In this document: in pieces, positions 21,492 through 33,599 of the stretch | Layout: each line of letters begins with the position of its first letter | How positions within the stretch are numbered: position 1 is the stretch's first letter | Source: Aselliscus stoliczkanus | Lineage: Eukaryota; Chordata; Mammalia; Chiroptera; Hipposideridae | Direction of reading: 5' to 3' | Assembly (NCBI GenBank): GCA_033961575.1 | Contig: CM066727.1 | Location: 156,907,434-156,971,433, forward strand | DNA length: 64,000 bases | Translations under genes and position numbers: made by a program | The notes under the pieces: model-generated | Told to the model about the DNA's origin: nothing | The model's input: only the letters and a program-made list of their open reading frames with translations | The model's database searches: none

Positions 21492-21611
21492 TGGGCCGGC
21501 CGAGTGTGGCGTGGTGGTTAAGCACTGGCTTGGGAAGCCAGCGGCCCAGGTTTGGGTCCCACATATGAGGGCCAGTGACACTGCCCTCAAAAAAAAAAAA
21601 AAAAAAAAAAG
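21492..21611 (+). mobile_element. short tRNA-SINE, sense, young
   Basis: Head 'ggccggccgagtgtggcgtg', stem CTGGC-TTGGGAA-GCCAG, end 'gacactgccctc', then about 22 uninterrupted A. Perfect 16-bp duplication 'gaaatggaatgtcagc' at 21476-21491 and 21612-21627. The pure tail and perfect flanks indicate recent insertion. Confidence 0.95.
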
Positions 21612-21627
21612 GAAATGGAATGTCAGC

Positions 21628-22690
21628 AATAGGGCTTAGTTTTAGCTCTGGGTTTTCAGAGCAGGGACTTCCTGGCCCCTGAGGCACTGGGAAGAGCAGT
21701 TCCTCACAGAAGTTGCTAAACACACAAGCTCTTTCTTTCTGGAATTTTCTAAAGGGCCTGATGTGTCAAAAAGCCATTGGACTATATTCTCAAGTTGTTA
21801 CCCACATTTTGTTTCTCTTCATGGTGCTCATTTGAATGTAAGACATGTGCCCAAGGACTTCAGGGGATCAGCCTGTCAGAGGACCGCCGAATCCCCGAAT
21901 ATCTTCTTTGCTCACCGACCTGAAGTTCTGTCACTAGCCATCTTCTCCACAAGGCCACTGTTGAAATTCTGCATGGGAGGTGGTCTGTTGCACAGACTCA
22001 GTTCCCTTTCTCAGAGTGAGTAGTGTGGAGGTGGTGGCTGCCAAGCTGCCTCAGTAGCCTTCCTGCAGGCTCTGAGACTCTGGCCCCTGTGGTCTTAGCA
22101 CTCCTCTTTGTCCACTGTCCCTGTTGTCCTCCCTTCTTCTCTCTCCCTGCTCAGCTGTGTTGTAACCACAGAGCATTTACTGTGGTTACCGGACAACGTT
22201 TTACTCCCCTGAGAAAAATATGTGTACTTTTCTCTTTGTGAAATACATTTTATGGATTAATGTCTTCCTTTTATTGTGAAATTCTTTGGCATGTCAAATG
22301 TGTTGAAAAGTACACAGTTTTTCATCTCCCTTCCGTCCCAGGGAATTAAGATCCCCAGAAGACAGCAGACTTCTTTTCTAAGTGCTCTCTGCTTTGGCAA
22401 AAGTAAGCCAGCAAATAAACCAAGCAAGCAGGCAAACAAACAATCCAAAACACCTTTTATCAACTAGTTGTGTGAGGTGTTAGCAATGCTCATAGAAAAT
22501 GCTACAAATTTTTTTTGCTCTTTCTTACAAATATGATAAAGTCAGTTTGAAAGAGTCCTTCTCTCTTTAAGTAAAATTAGAACTAATGTTGTAAAGTTTA
22601 TTTATATATTTCTAACTATCAGGCACTAAAGTGTTTACTTTATGTATATGCCCACATGACCCACTATGAATATAACCAATACATTTAATT
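21628..22690. other. unassigned non-coding DNA
   Basis: Short overlapping frames on both strands without domains. No repeat recognised. Confidence 0.5.
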
Positions 22691-22812
22691 GGATTCTTTG
22701 TTCTTTCCTCGAGGATTCCTGTGATTAATTCATCTGTTCAATTACTCTCTCATGAATTCAGTCTATAAATATTGTTTTGAATGCCTCCTACATGCTGGAC
22801 ATTGTGCAAAGC
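22691..22812 (-). mobile_element. L2 fragment, antisense
   Basis: 'aattcatctgttcaatta' to 'gaatgcctcctacatgctgg' is the reversed L2 terminus. Confidence 0.65.
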
Positions 22813-23004
22813 CTATTGTGGGGACCCTATGGAATATACGTAGCCACCAGCTAAAATACTACATCTCCAGCCACATCTTTAGTAGCTGGGTATGGCCATG
22901 TGTGGCAGGTTGGGTTATCTAGAAGTAGACCCTGACATGGAATTTGGCCTGTGCAGGGCTTATGAGGGTTTGACTCCCCACCCTGGGTGAGGTTCCATGG
23001 TCTT

Positions 23005-23165
23005 GCACTGTTCTGAGATTCAGGAGACTGAGTTTTCATATTAGCTTTGCCCCTAACAAGCCGTGTGATCTTGAACATTGTTGCTTCACCTTTCTGGACT
23101 CAGTTTCCCAATTGTAGAATCTAGAAAAGAGGTTACACCTACCATTTCATCTGAAGGGCGTAGTA
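23005..23165 (+). mobile_element. MIR SINE, sense
   Basis: 'aagccgtgtgatcttgaaca', 'actcagtttcccaattgtag', 'ggttacacctaccatttcat'. Confidence 0.8.
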
Positions 23166-23199
23166 ATACTGAAGATACTACTCACACTTGTATGAATAC

Positions 23200-23400
23200 C
23201 TTATTACACAGAAATAGAAAATCTCGGTCTTCATGACATCCCTATGCAGGAGGCTGGCAAAGGGACATTATTCCAATTTTATGGGTAAGAAAATAGACTA
23301 AGAGAGATTAAGCAACTTATTTAGGAATGCGTCATGGTCAGTTTTGCCTCAGCAAAATCATCAGACCAGGAGTATAAAATACTTCCTCAGTTCACCCTGG
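23200..23400 (-). mobile_element. MIR fragment, antisense
   Basis: 'ccaattttatgggtaagaaa' and 'agagattaagcaacttattt' are reversed MIR core. Confidence 0.65.
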
Positions 23401-23409
23401 TATCCAGTG

Positions 23410-23600
23410 GCTTTGAAAGGAAGGAGACTAATATCTCCTGAGTGTTTACTCTGTCCCAGGCACCAATGGTAGGTTCTATTACCTGGATTTTCTTGTGTGT
23501 GACCAGGTTCCTGTATTATGTATTACCCCCATTTTACAAAGGAGAGAACTGATTGGCTCAGAAAGGTTATGTGTCTGACTCTAGTCAGAGGTGAAGATGG
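23410..23600 (-). mobile_element. MIR fragment, antisense
   Basis: 'gagtgtttactctgtcccag', 'ccccattttacaaaggagag', 'ggctcagaaaggttatgtg'. Confidence 0.7.
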
Positions 23601-24499
23601 ATTTAAGTGTTGTCTTCTCTTACTCCAAAACCTGGAATTGCCAGGGATCGGTAGAGCACAACCGCCAACTAGACTGTTCCAGTTGGGCCATTGAGATAGG
23701 GCTTCTCTCAAACCAGGCAGTCTTGGCTTGGGTAGCTGTGTGGTCTCAGCCCGATTTTCCCAATACTCACGAACCGTTCATGAACTGTACACACTGTCTT
23801 TATGGAAATTCATGGAAACCCTGTGTAAATGTTGCTGTTGATAATTTACTGTATCTGTGCTCCAGGCCATAGCTCTCCACATGGTAGTCAAATCATTTTA
23901 AAAAGGGCATTTTAAGCAGGCCTATTTATTAATTTGGCTCTGTCTGACTGATAATCTGTTAGACTGGCTCCAACTAAAATTTATTTATTATTAAAACATT
24001 ACTGAAATATAATCAATTTCTTGGTTTCTAGGGTTTACATGAAATCTCGTGGTGTTAATATATTATCTACTCTATATTTAAATGTTTAGTTAGGTTCAAA
24101 ATAAATCATTTTGTTCCTCTTCCTAACTCTTACTTTGTCATAAAGTTTGGCTTCATGGCTGGATATCCCCCATAGCAAACCCTTGTGTAACTCCATATAT
24201 TTTTCCAAAAGAGGACGGGAAGTTATAAATATGCTCAGAGCAGGAAGCTATGGGAAAAAACAATTTGCAGCTCTTGGTGACTTTGGGCAAACCACACACA
24301 GCATCAGAAAACTGAGAAAAAAGTTCACTCTCGTGGAGCAAATGTTTATTGGAAAATCAGCACTGGGCATAAAATCTAATATACTTTATTTTTTTTTAAT
24401 TCCCACTGAATTTTTTGTCTTCAAATTTTGAACCATCTAATTCACCAAGGAAGTGTATTTAGGTAGTTGCTGCTGAGTCAGGTTTTTAAATGGACACTT
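23601..24499. other. unassigned non-coding DNA
   Basis: Frames of 93-94 codons (23591-23872, 24147-24431) carry no recognisable domain. No repeat named. Confidence 0.5.
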
Positions 24500-24640
24500 A
24501 CATAAAGTTTATTTCCTCCTTAAGGAATTTTGAGCTTAGGAAGAACTTTGGTTCTATCCTCTTGATAGAGGTCCAACAGGTAAATGACTTGCCTAAGGGC
24601 ACAGGGCTGGTTGGGGTGGAGGTGGGAGAGGACCTGGTCT
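24500..24640 (-). mobile_element. MIR fragment, antisense
   Basis: 'aggtaaatgacttgcctaag' followed by 'gcacagggctggttgggg' fits the reversed MIR core. Confidence 0.6.
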
Positions 24641-24669
24641 ATTGTATATTCATACATTAGCTAACCACA

Positions 24670-25150
24670 CATGGTTACCACACATGGATGACTGATTATA
24701 TACATACTTCCATAATGCTACATACTTGCAAAAAATTCAAATGCCATGAATGTGTATAAAAGTATATTAGAGTGAAAGCCCACCTCTTCCTGCACTCCTT
24801 CAATCTCACTCCCCAGGGCATCCCACCACCAATAGGCTGGTCTATAGCCATCTGGATTTTTCTATGCATATTTAAAATTTTCTTCCCTTAAACACACAAA
24901 ATTTACTTTTTAAAATTTAAATTTAAATTGTTTATTTATACATAATCTTCTGTAATTTGCTTTTCCAGTCCAAAAAAATAGATCCTGGGCTTCTTTCCAT
25001 GTCACTATGTATAGCCTTCCCTCCTTCCTTCCTCCTTGTGTGATGCTCCTGTGCATATTTAACCAGATTCCTATTGATATAAACCTCACTCTATTCTACG
25101 GCCAATTTTTAAAAATTATACATCATGAGCACGAAATACTATATTAGTAG
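24670..25150 (-). mobile_element. L1ME-type LINE end, antisense
   Basis: 'taatcttctgtaatttgctt', 'gggcttctttccatgtcact', 'tttaaccagattcctattga', 'acggccaatttttaaaaatt': reversed old L1ME 3' sequence. Confidence 0.6.
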
Positions 25151-25574
25151 ATCACAGCACCATGTGATCTGCACCTTCCCTGTCCCTTGCAGCTGTAGGA
25201 GTCCCTCTGGCCCATCTCTGATGGTCAGTCAGTCTTTGGCCTGATATCTCTAGTGGGGCATTAAAGTCACGTCCAGTATGTGCCAGGCACAATGTAACGC
25301 GCCCTCTAAAATCTCACTGAATGTAATTTGTGTTCCTGTCATGATGCAGAGTTTGGCAGAGCTGCAGGCTCATTATTAAGAATATGAATAACCATTATTC
25401 GGTAGCAGCCAGGCAGTGCTGGGTATTGGAAGCTTGGGCTGAGAGAATGTCAAAATCAGTCGCTAGAAAATGTTGAAACATTATTGCTATTTAGCTCTTT
25501 TTTTTTTTTAAATATGAGAGTAAAGGAATTTAGTATCTGAAGTTAATAAACTTAAAAAATTCTACATATTATCC
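25151..25574. other. unassigned non-coding DNA
   Basis: No gene or repeat recognised. Confidence 0.5.
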
Positions 25575-25730
25575 CCTCTGCCATTCATAATTCAATAGTC
25601 ACTTACTGAGTGCTTACTGTATGCCAGGTACTGTATTAGACCTGAGGTGTCAATGCCCATCACACACGCTTCTGCCTGAGGTGCTCACAGTGCAGCAGAG
25701 ACGCTGATGCTGGAAAAGACGGCATGTCCT
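25575..25730 (-). mobile_element. L2 fragment, antisense
   Basis: 'actgagtgcttactgtatgc' and 'caggtactgtattagacctg' are reversed L2. Confidence 0.7.
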
Positions 25731-26760
25731 TTGGTAGGTATTAGATGCTTTGCTAATATTAAAAAGGGGGAGGAGAAGAAAAGATGAAGAGGGAGGGATG
25801 GGAGGGGGAGGAAGAAAAGAACTCCCTTCTGAACCCTGTATTAAAAATGATTAAAGAAGACAATTTAGGTGATACAAACAAACTTGAACACTTCATGAAG
25901 TGGGCAGCCTCGTTCCCAAGGGTCCAGAGAACTGCAGAATAGGGCCAAAGGCAGTGATGCAGGATGTTTTGTGTGTGGCAGGGATTCGTGATCTTACAGC
26001 ACTGAAGAATGGAGGCATGGACCAGGGAGGCAAAGTTTGCAGTAAAGGATAGTTTATTAGAGTAAAGAGATACAGCTCTTGAAAAGAGAGGGAGCATCTG
26101 AAACTGGAGTGCCTGCTGACTAGTGGGGTGGCTTCTGTTGATATGCCTTTCCTAGTCTATCTGGGGAGAGAACTGGTGCCTGCTTGAACAGGTTAGATTT
26201 ATTTCATTGGCCATTTCAGCCAGGAGGAGGCTTTTTAGGATAGCTTTAGTGGCCTTAGGGTGTAATTGATGTCTCTGGTCTGGTAGAAGTAAATTGTCTC
26301 AAGGCTCTGACTTTTGGGGTCAGGGCTGAGGGCAGAGGCCTTGGAGATATGTTTATCTTTTGCTCATCTTACCTGGGAATTTCTAACTGCCTAATTGTTA
26401 CACTAACTAAGCTGTCATAGCAAGACACTTTCATAGGATAAAGAATGAGCAACCAGAAGAAAAATATAGAAAATGAATAAGGAACAAGGAAATGAGTATA
26501 GAGCCCAGAGCTGGCTGGGCATTTGGGGACTGGCTGACTGGACAGACTGCATTTCTGGTCAAGAAGAGCATTTAAGGGGATACAAGTTATCTAAGTCTCA
26601 GTTTGCTGATGTGGCACCCTGGGCAGGAGTAGTTCTGTCTTGGGCCTAGAAATTTACTTCATCACCTTAGGTCCAGAGCAATGATCATCCTGTTTTAGTG
26701 GTTATCAGAAAGGCTGGTTGGTTATATTCAAACCCCCATCACTTCTTACCTAATTTATTA
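25731..26760. other. unassigned DNA with purine-rich tract
   Basis: 25766-25820 is almost pure purine (GA-rich) on the plus strand and opens a 112-codon minus-strand frame that is compositional, not coding. Nothing else recognised. Confidence 0.5.
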
Positions 26761-26845
26761 AGAAGGAAAGAAGGAAGGAAGGAAGAAAGGGAGGAAGGAA
26801 TAAAGAAAGGAGGGAAGGAAGGACAGGAGAAAGGAAGAGAGAGCA
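26761..26845. repeat. imperfect (GGAA)n purine tract
   Basis: About 85 bp of GGAA/GAAA tetranucleotides, all purine on the plus strand apart from a few bases. Confidence 0.9.
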
Positions 26846-27119
26846 AACAATCAGCTCAATAGCAATCTCCTTTTTGTTTCCTGTGTTTCTCTTTCCCCAC
26901 TCCCCACCCCTTTCACTCTTCACTCTCCTGCTCTATCTCAAGGGTTTCACACCTTGGCCCTAAGGTCATATCTAACCCCCAATATCCAGCCACTCCTTAG
27001 GGGAAGAGAAGGGCCACATCTGCAGGAATTTGGGCTCCTAGCTTTGCTCCAAGTCTGCTTTGCATATTAGACTTCCTGTATAATATTTCATTTTACTAAA
27101 CGAGTCCCACTGTTTTAGC
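26846..27119. other. unassigned non-coding DNA
   Basis: Nothing recognised. Confidence 0.4.
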
Positions 27120-27280
27120 AGAACAAAAGAAACCAAGTTGGAAAGTTAACCATTTATCTGTTGATGGGACATTTGGGCTGTTTTTGGCTCATCTTTTGAT
27201 GATTTAGCTAACAGTGTTCAGTTGTATAAAGCAGGGCTTTTTTTCTGTACCCCACTATTTTATAATGATTTGAAACTGAC
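27120..27280 (-). mobile_element. L1ME-type fragment, antisense
   Basis: 'accatttatctgttgatggg' and 'acatttgggctgtttttggc' are the reversed L1 ORF2 C-terminal/3' motif. Confidence 0.55.
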
Positions 27281-29559
27281 TTTGGTTAATGTGGATGCCT
27301 GTCCATTGGCCATAGAAAATAGTGAAAGGAGTTTCTTCCAATAAATATTAATGTCACTCCCTGAAAGTGGCCTCTGTATGTGATGCACCCTGTGATTAGG
27401 CCACTAAGAGAAAGACTAGTTTTAGATCAACTATTTTACAATCAAAATAAGTATATGTGGGTGTTCTCCAATTGTAGTGACTCTAAGTCTAATAATTCCA
27501 TTCAACCAGCTAGTTTTTTTGGTTTTTATAGCAATGGTATCCCAACTGTATTAATTACATACCTATGAGTAAAAGAATGTGTCAGCAAGCTTTCCCAATC
27601 TGTACAGATTTGTTTATAAATTATATATAATTTATTATATATTAATAAATTAATGAATACATGTGCTATTATATTAGTATGTTATCTATATTATAAAGCA
27701 TACATAAAATAGCAATTTAAAAGGATGACAAAGATGAAAGAAGTGACTTTTTTTCTTATTCATTAATAGAATAATATCGCTCATCTACGACAATGAGTGT
27801 TCTGACTGCTTCCTGTTAAAAATGTCTTGCTAGTCCTGATAACTTTAAGCTCCTGTTAGCCAATATCAAAGGCACACTACAAGCTCAAGCAAGGTTCATA
27901 AGGAACAAGAGTGGAAGTAAATCCATACTTTAAGTCATCTTTTTATTAATTTTAAATGTGGCCGTTGCTCTCTATCAGATACTTGTTTTACCTCATCATG
28001 TGGCTGATAGAAAGCTGTGTGTTGTAAGAGTCAGGGAAGCACGGCTCTGCCACTTTCTTTGTGTGTGTGCTTGTGTGTATTACTGATACTGTCTTTAATC
28101 CTCTCCACTGTATGAGTTGGTTTAGTTGAAACCAGATGCTACAGTCTACATTTCTGCTTAATTAGACACATCCGATCTGTAACATGTGGCCATTTGAAAG
28201 TGAACAAAATAAAGTGTCAATTCTCTACTTAGGGAAATTACACCTTTTTCCCCAAGATGCCCAGAGGACCACAGAGGATGACCTGGGCAGGTAACATCTG
28301 GTAAGTTGACCAAACAGGTGAGGTGCCTGTGTCAATTGGAACATTTAAATAGTATTATAGCCTGACTCCTTTCAGATTGTTACACCTATGGATATAACTT
28401 CTGATATTTTCTTCCTGCATACCAGCCTTACATGCCCCTACAGTCAAAGAGATATTTGCTACAAACTCATCTCGGAAAGTTCAATGGATGTTCCTAGAGG
28501 AGAGCTACTCCCCAAACTCTAGGCGTTTACATAATACCTTCATAAGTTTGCCTTACCTATACATCATCCGTACTCTTAATATTGCTATCTGTACTTATTT
28601 TTAAACACTTAAATTTATTTAAAGAGGAAACATTGTGTCACTGGCATGAAAGGAAAAACCCCTATCACTTGCCCTTCATCTTGTTTCACAAACCCAGTTC
28701 TTATCACAGTCTGCGCACAGCTCCTGCTGCCGGCCTGTGGTGGAGCCCTCCACACCCCACAGCTGAGAGCGCAGAGTGGTTCTTGCTCACCTCCCAGCAA
28801 TACCCAGCATTCAGTGGGGTGAGGTGAGAGCGGACAGGAAGCACGTCTCACTGCCACCTGCTGAAGGGCCTCTCAGCCACTAGTACACAGAGGGTGGGGA
28901 GGGTGGGCGTGTGCTGGCAGCTGTGTCCATACTTGGGGAAACACATCTCTTTTTCCTTTACTCGTAGGAAATACAGAACCACCTATACAAATGTAGTCAT
29001 AGTCTTGTCCTTATGGCTCACATATTTGGGGTAGTGTCTCTTACAACCCTGGGTCTTGATTTTCTACTATCAATTATATTTTCCTAGTCCAATTCCTTGT
29101 TCTTATTTATAGTATGCTGATATTTATAGGTAGCTGGAATAGTATGCAAGCTACCACAGAGCTTTATGGAACAAGGCAGAGGACATAAATACATAAACTA
29201 CCTCACATGACATTCTCTGCCCCTCATGTCATTGCTGGCTTCATCTCTAGTGAGGATATAAGTTGGTATATCTTATGAAGGACAGCGCTAAGACAGGACA
29301 CATCCGTGGGTTTCAGTACATTGTATCTGCTTTATGACACTTCATGATCTGTCAAGTCTACACAGAGACCATCTCATTTAGTACTCAAGACAGTCCTGGG
29401 AAAAGGTGAGGCCACCAGAGTGTGGAAGATGAGCCTAGCTCTCCTTCCCCTTTTCTTCTCTCCTTCCCCTTCCCTCCCTCTATGTCTCCCGACCCCCACC
29501 CCCACCAGGAGAACAATCCTGGGCTAGCCTGCTAGAGGATGAAATAAACTGCATGAAGC
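27281..29559. other. unassigned non-coding DNA, 2.3 kb
   Basis: Includes an AT-rich, locally self-complementary stretch at 27604-27680 (TTATATATAA/TTAATAAATTAA type). Frames at 28582-28857 overlap on opposite strands and have no domain. Confidence 0.5.
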
Positions 29560-29782
29560 AGAACAGTTTGTCATAGCTGAAGCTTTCCTAGAACCACCAG
29601 CCCCCAACTGATCTGCCGACAGGCCCCAGATGGATGAGCAAAAAATCTCAGTGGAGCTCAGCTGAGCCTGTCCTAGATCAGCAGAACACCTCGCCACAGA
29701 TTAGTGAGAAATCGTAAGTGCTTATTGTTTGAAGCCACCGGCTTTTGGAGCGGTTTGCCATATGGCAATAGCTAACTGATAC
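29560..29782 (+). mobile_element. MLT1-type LTR 3' part
   Basis: 3' terminus of an old MaLR LTR: 'tcagctgagcctgtcctaga', 'gtttgaagccaccggctttt', '...ggcaatagctaactgatac'. The 5' part is lost or unrecognisable. Confidence 0.6.
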
Positions 29783-30816
29783 AAAGACTCAGATTCAGGT
29801 TACATGACAGAGATCGTTCATGGCAGAGCTAGAGTGGAATCAGGCTGCTGCGTATTCCTGGTCTAGGTGTTTGTTCCCCATTCCATACCACTGAATCCAT
29901 CTACCTGCTGTCCCCTGATGAGCTGACCTCCTGTCTTCTGGAGAGTAACCTCTTGTGCATCCTGTCCCCTTAGGGAGTCAACCAGGCCATATGGATGCAA
30001 GGATGAGATCCTTATGCAAATAAGGCCCATTTTAATTTTGTCAAATGAATCTGTTTGTGAAGACATAATAAACAATCTTTGGTTGTTCTGTAACTCTCTG
30101 GCATCTCCATCTGCTGTTTTTTTTGTTTTTTTGTTTTTTGTTTTTGCATAAAATGTTCATAAACCAAATCAAATTAGCTCTATTTGATTTTCCATCTTAA
30201 TATGTAGCAGTAAAATGAAACACTACGCATAGTTATCAAGAGGTCATGGGGTCTATCAGGGTGATGTCCAGAGGCTGTTTTGACTCTGGGAGGCCTTCAG
30301 GGAACGCTTTGAGGCGGACCTCCCTCCCATTCCACCTTAGCTTGAGACTTCGCTCTGACTGCGGTACAAAAGGCAACCTGCAGCTTATACGAGGTTGATT
30401 TCTAAGATTATGCTCCTTCACTTGCTTTGTGAAAATCTTGTAATAGTAAGAAAGGTCACTTAACAATGAGACAGTTAACATGTTTCCTCCCCATGAATGA
30501 AGTTTGGTGTGAAAAGAAGCAAAAATAGTGCCAGAAATAAATTACTGGTTTCTATACATGTTTATTAAATGCATCATCTTGGAGCACCAGATGTGAAAAA
30601 GACAAAGGCTAAATGCCAGCCGCAGGGTTGCTAAGTAAATTATTTGACTTGTTGCCAGTAATGAGAAGCTGCACTTGGTGGGAGTTGCCATGAAATTACA
30701 TGTTTCTGCTGTTTTTTTCCTTAATGAACTATGATAAACTCTAGGAATTGTTTGGATAAAATTTTCCTTTGGTGTTGACAGAAAAGATAATTCTCTCTAA
30801 AAGAAAACCTTTATAA

Positions 30817-30873
<57 letters not shown>

Positions 30874-32030
30874 CCTGAATTCACAATTTCTTTGTGTCTT
30901 CATTTTGGGTTGTTACTCAGCAATAAATAAAATTGATTAATACATATATCAAATGTAATTTATGATTACCCCTCATCCTCCCCTTTCCTCATACCTTGCA
31001 AAAAAATACTATCGATTTGAGTTATGCCCAAGACTTAGAATGAGTGGAAAGAAGAACCTGGAAAGATGGTGATGTTTTGGTAGCATTTCCAAGTTATATT
31101 TCCACTGCAGAAACAGACAAATCTTTCAATAAAGCTGTTGATTTGATTAGGAAGACTACTAATTACACACTATAGCGACACTCTCATGCCTACTCTCCTA
31201 TTCATAGATCTGGCATTCTTCCTATTTCTTGTTTAGAAAAAATATTTCCTAGCTTAGTTGAGAAGAATAAGTCATTAGAAGTTCCAGTAAACAGTTATGT
31301 GTGGGGTGTCCATTTGAGCAAGCAGCTGTCCTTTGAAAATTGCCTTCATTGTGTGAGGCTTCCAATTTTGCAGTCTGGAGGTCTTAAAAAATCAATTAAG
31401 CCAGAGGATCTCTAAGGAATCAGTTCTGAGAAGTGTTGCCTGAGCTGAGGTTATTCTCTGACTGTTACTCTTGTGGCACTGGTGCCCACCCGTTAGCCTT
31501 TGTCTCCTGGCAGCAGTGTGGTCTGCCTTGCCCCTTTCAGCTTCTTCCCTTCACCAGTGTTGCTGGTTCAACCCAGGCTGCACCTCCCTGAGTCTTACCC
31601 AAGCTCTCACTCTCAAGAGATGCCAGGAGAAGTCCCTGCTGGGTTAAGAGGTTGTGGCTTTCAGGTCCCCCTCACCAGCAGGTAGGAAACTGGAAGTAAG
31701 TACCACAAATTGCTGCTGTTGCTATGGCAGCCAGCACTGCTCCTCAGAAAAGCTGTTAAAGAGGAAAAGCTCCTCTAGTCTTTTGATCTATCTTTCTGTA
31801 TCTTCCCCTCCCTCACCCTTTATTAGGCACCTCAAGTAATCATCTTTTCTAATATCCCCATCCACCTCCTCCCGAGGAAATCATTCACACTGAGGCTTAA
31901 ACAACATAAGAGCCTCCATCCTTTAATAAGGCACAAAATCTTAAGCCAAAAGAAGAAATCTCATAATATCTAATGTTATAATCGTATGCATCATTTGGCT
32001 GGATGGGGAAAGTATTTTAAGGTGTAGGGT
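29783..32030. other. unassigned non-coding DNA, 2.2 kb
   Basis: Contains a T/G homopolymer-like tract at 30117-30145 and the (TA)n-poly-T tract listed separately. No gene or repeat named. Confidence 0.5.
30818..30873. repeat. (TA)n followed by poly-T
   Basis: About 19 TA units run straight into 17 T. The composite looks like an antisense retroposon tail, but no element body follows. Confidence 0.9.
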
Positions 32031-32165
32031 GGAGAATTCATTCATTCACTCATCAAGCATTATTAAATACTAATGAAAATGCTAGACACAGGAAAAATGC
32101 TAAACACAGGATTGAGAGACGAATAAGATATAGCTTCTATCTCACAGTCTGGAGGAGAGGCAGAT
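32031..32165 (-). mobile_element. L2 fragment, antisense
   Basis: 'attcattcattcactcatca' opening and 'ctagacacaggaaaaatgct' read as reversed L2. Traces may extend to about 32660. Confidence 0.65.
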
Positions 32166-32759
32166 GTGAAAATAAATTCCCACACTAAGATACTGCTGGT
32201 GTCTGACAGAAGTCTGTCTGGGGCTTGTGGGGCATAAGGGAGGGGTAAGTCATTCTGTGGGCAGGGGTGTGTGTAGGAGGGCAGTAGGAAAGGCTCATGA
32301 AGGATGTGAGTTGTGAGAGACGGATGGGTGTGCAGTGAGCATACACGTTACTTTGGGGGCCCCTGATATGTTCTCCTGAATTCATTATCATGGATTAATT
32401 TATTAGCTGGTGGGTTGAGACGTTGGAGGTGCAGAGAGCCTTGGGAAAACATAGTATAAATGTGATTCAGAGAGCAGTGGCGTCTCACTTGTGAGTATTT
32501 GGAAGATAGAGAGGGAAGCAAGGTGGTAAAAACTGGGAATCAGGGTAGGGGCCAACTCAGGCATCCTCCTGGGAGGCAAGGCCTGGCTAGAACATTCAAC
32601 CGAACCTTGGGGAGGTGAGCGTGAGGATGACTGGAGGCTGGTGTGGAGGAGTTGGCGCAAGGTAATAAAGCCCTTGGGGGTGTGGGACCCCGAAATTGGG
32701 TAGGGACACTGATGGGAAAAAAAACCATATGATTATTGTTAAGGGTAGTAGAGTCATAG
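32166..32759. other. unassigned, possibly eroded L2
   Basis: Purine-rich plus strand, with overlapping minus-strand frames rich in Pro/Ser/Leu that reflect composition only. Confidence 0.4.
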
Positions 32760-32889
32760 TTAACAGCTGGGCTTTGGGATTCAACAGATCTAAGTTTGTC
32801 TTGACTCTGCTCCCACTAACTAGAGACTTTGGATAAATAGCAGTATTCCTGGGCCTATTTCCTCAGCTGTAAAATGGGAAATACATATC
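32760..32889 (+). mobile_element. MIR SINE, left part (split)
   Basis: 'aactagagactttggataaa', 'atttcctcagctgtaaaatg', 'ggaaatacatatctg'. The collinear 3' part resumes at 34158, so 1.27 kb of LTR material was inserted between. Confidence 0.7.
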
Positions 32890-33061
32890 TGTAATTGATT
32901 TTATTGTGTCTTCCCCCAAAATTCATGTGCTGAAGCCCTAACCCCTAGCGCTGTATTTGGAGGCAGGGTATCCAGAATGTGACCATATTTGGAGATAGGG
33001 TCTTTAAAGAGATGATTAAGTTACAATTAGGACGGGGCCTTGTTCAATATGACTGATATTC

Positions 33062-33167
33062 TTTTTTTTTTTGAGGGCCGTGTCACTGGCCCTCATATGT
33101 GGGACCCAAACCAGGGCCGCTGGCTTTTGAAGCCAGCGCTTAACCACTGTGCCACTCGGTCGGCCCC
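33062..33167 (-). mobile_element. short tRNA-SINE, antisense
   Basis: Reversed head-only SINE. Flanks are 'atgactgatattc' (33049-33061) and 'atgactggtattc' (33168-33180), one mismatch. The loop is altered (sense TTCAAAA) but the stem CTGGC/GCCAG is kept. Confidence 0.92.
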
Positions 33168-33282
33168 ATGACTGGTATTCTTAAAAGAACTTTGGACACA
33201 GACACATATAGAGGGGAGATGATGTGAAAACACAGGGAGAAAATAGCCATGTACAAGCCATGGAGAGGGACTTGGAACAGCT

Positions 33283-33390
33283 TTTTTTTTTTTTTTGGGC
33301 AGTGTCACTGGCCCTCATATGTGGAACCGAACCGGGGCCGCTGGCTTCCCAAGCCAGCGCTTAACCACCGCGCCACTCGGCCGGCCCGGC
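33283..33390 (-). mobile_element. short tRNA-SINE, antisense
   Basis: Reversed head-only SINE with a clean poly-T of about 14, ending 'cactcggccggcccggc'. Exact flank 'ggaacagct' at 33274-33282 and 33391-33399. Confidence 0.92.
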
Positions 33391-33599
33391 GGAACAGCTC
33401 CTTTCTTCACAGACTTCAGAAAGAACCAACTCTGTGGACACTGATCTTGGACTTCCTAGAAATCCTCCCAAACTGTGAGAAAATAAATCTCTGTAGTTTA
33501 AGCAGCCCAGTGTAATACCTTGTCTTGTCAGCCCTAGGAAACTGAGAACTTTAATACCACAACTTGTGACCCAAAATTTGGATTTTTGCTACTTGAGTT

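Larger units (their letters stand above)
32890..33546 (+). mobile_element. MLT1 LTR carrying two SINEs
   Basis: MLT1 phrases in order: 'aaaattcatgtgctgaagcc', 'gtgaccatatttggagatag', 'tgttcaatatgactgatatt', 'ggacttcctagaaatcctcc', 'aaataaatctctgtag', 'tcagccctaggaaactga'. Two short SINEs interrupt it at 33062-33167 and 33283-33390. With them removed it is about 440 bp, normal for the family. No viral genes. Confidence 0.85.

Noticed and set aside
21492..21560. tRNA gene candidates (A- and B-box-like sequences, anticodon-like arm) at many SINE heads
   Set aside because: Each is followed by a common SINE end and an A-tail and flanked by target duplications, so they are SINE heads, not tRNA genes.
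25759..26097. 112-codon Ser/Pro/Phe-rich minus-strand frame
   Set aside because: Part of it is a translated purine-rich tract; compositional artefact.
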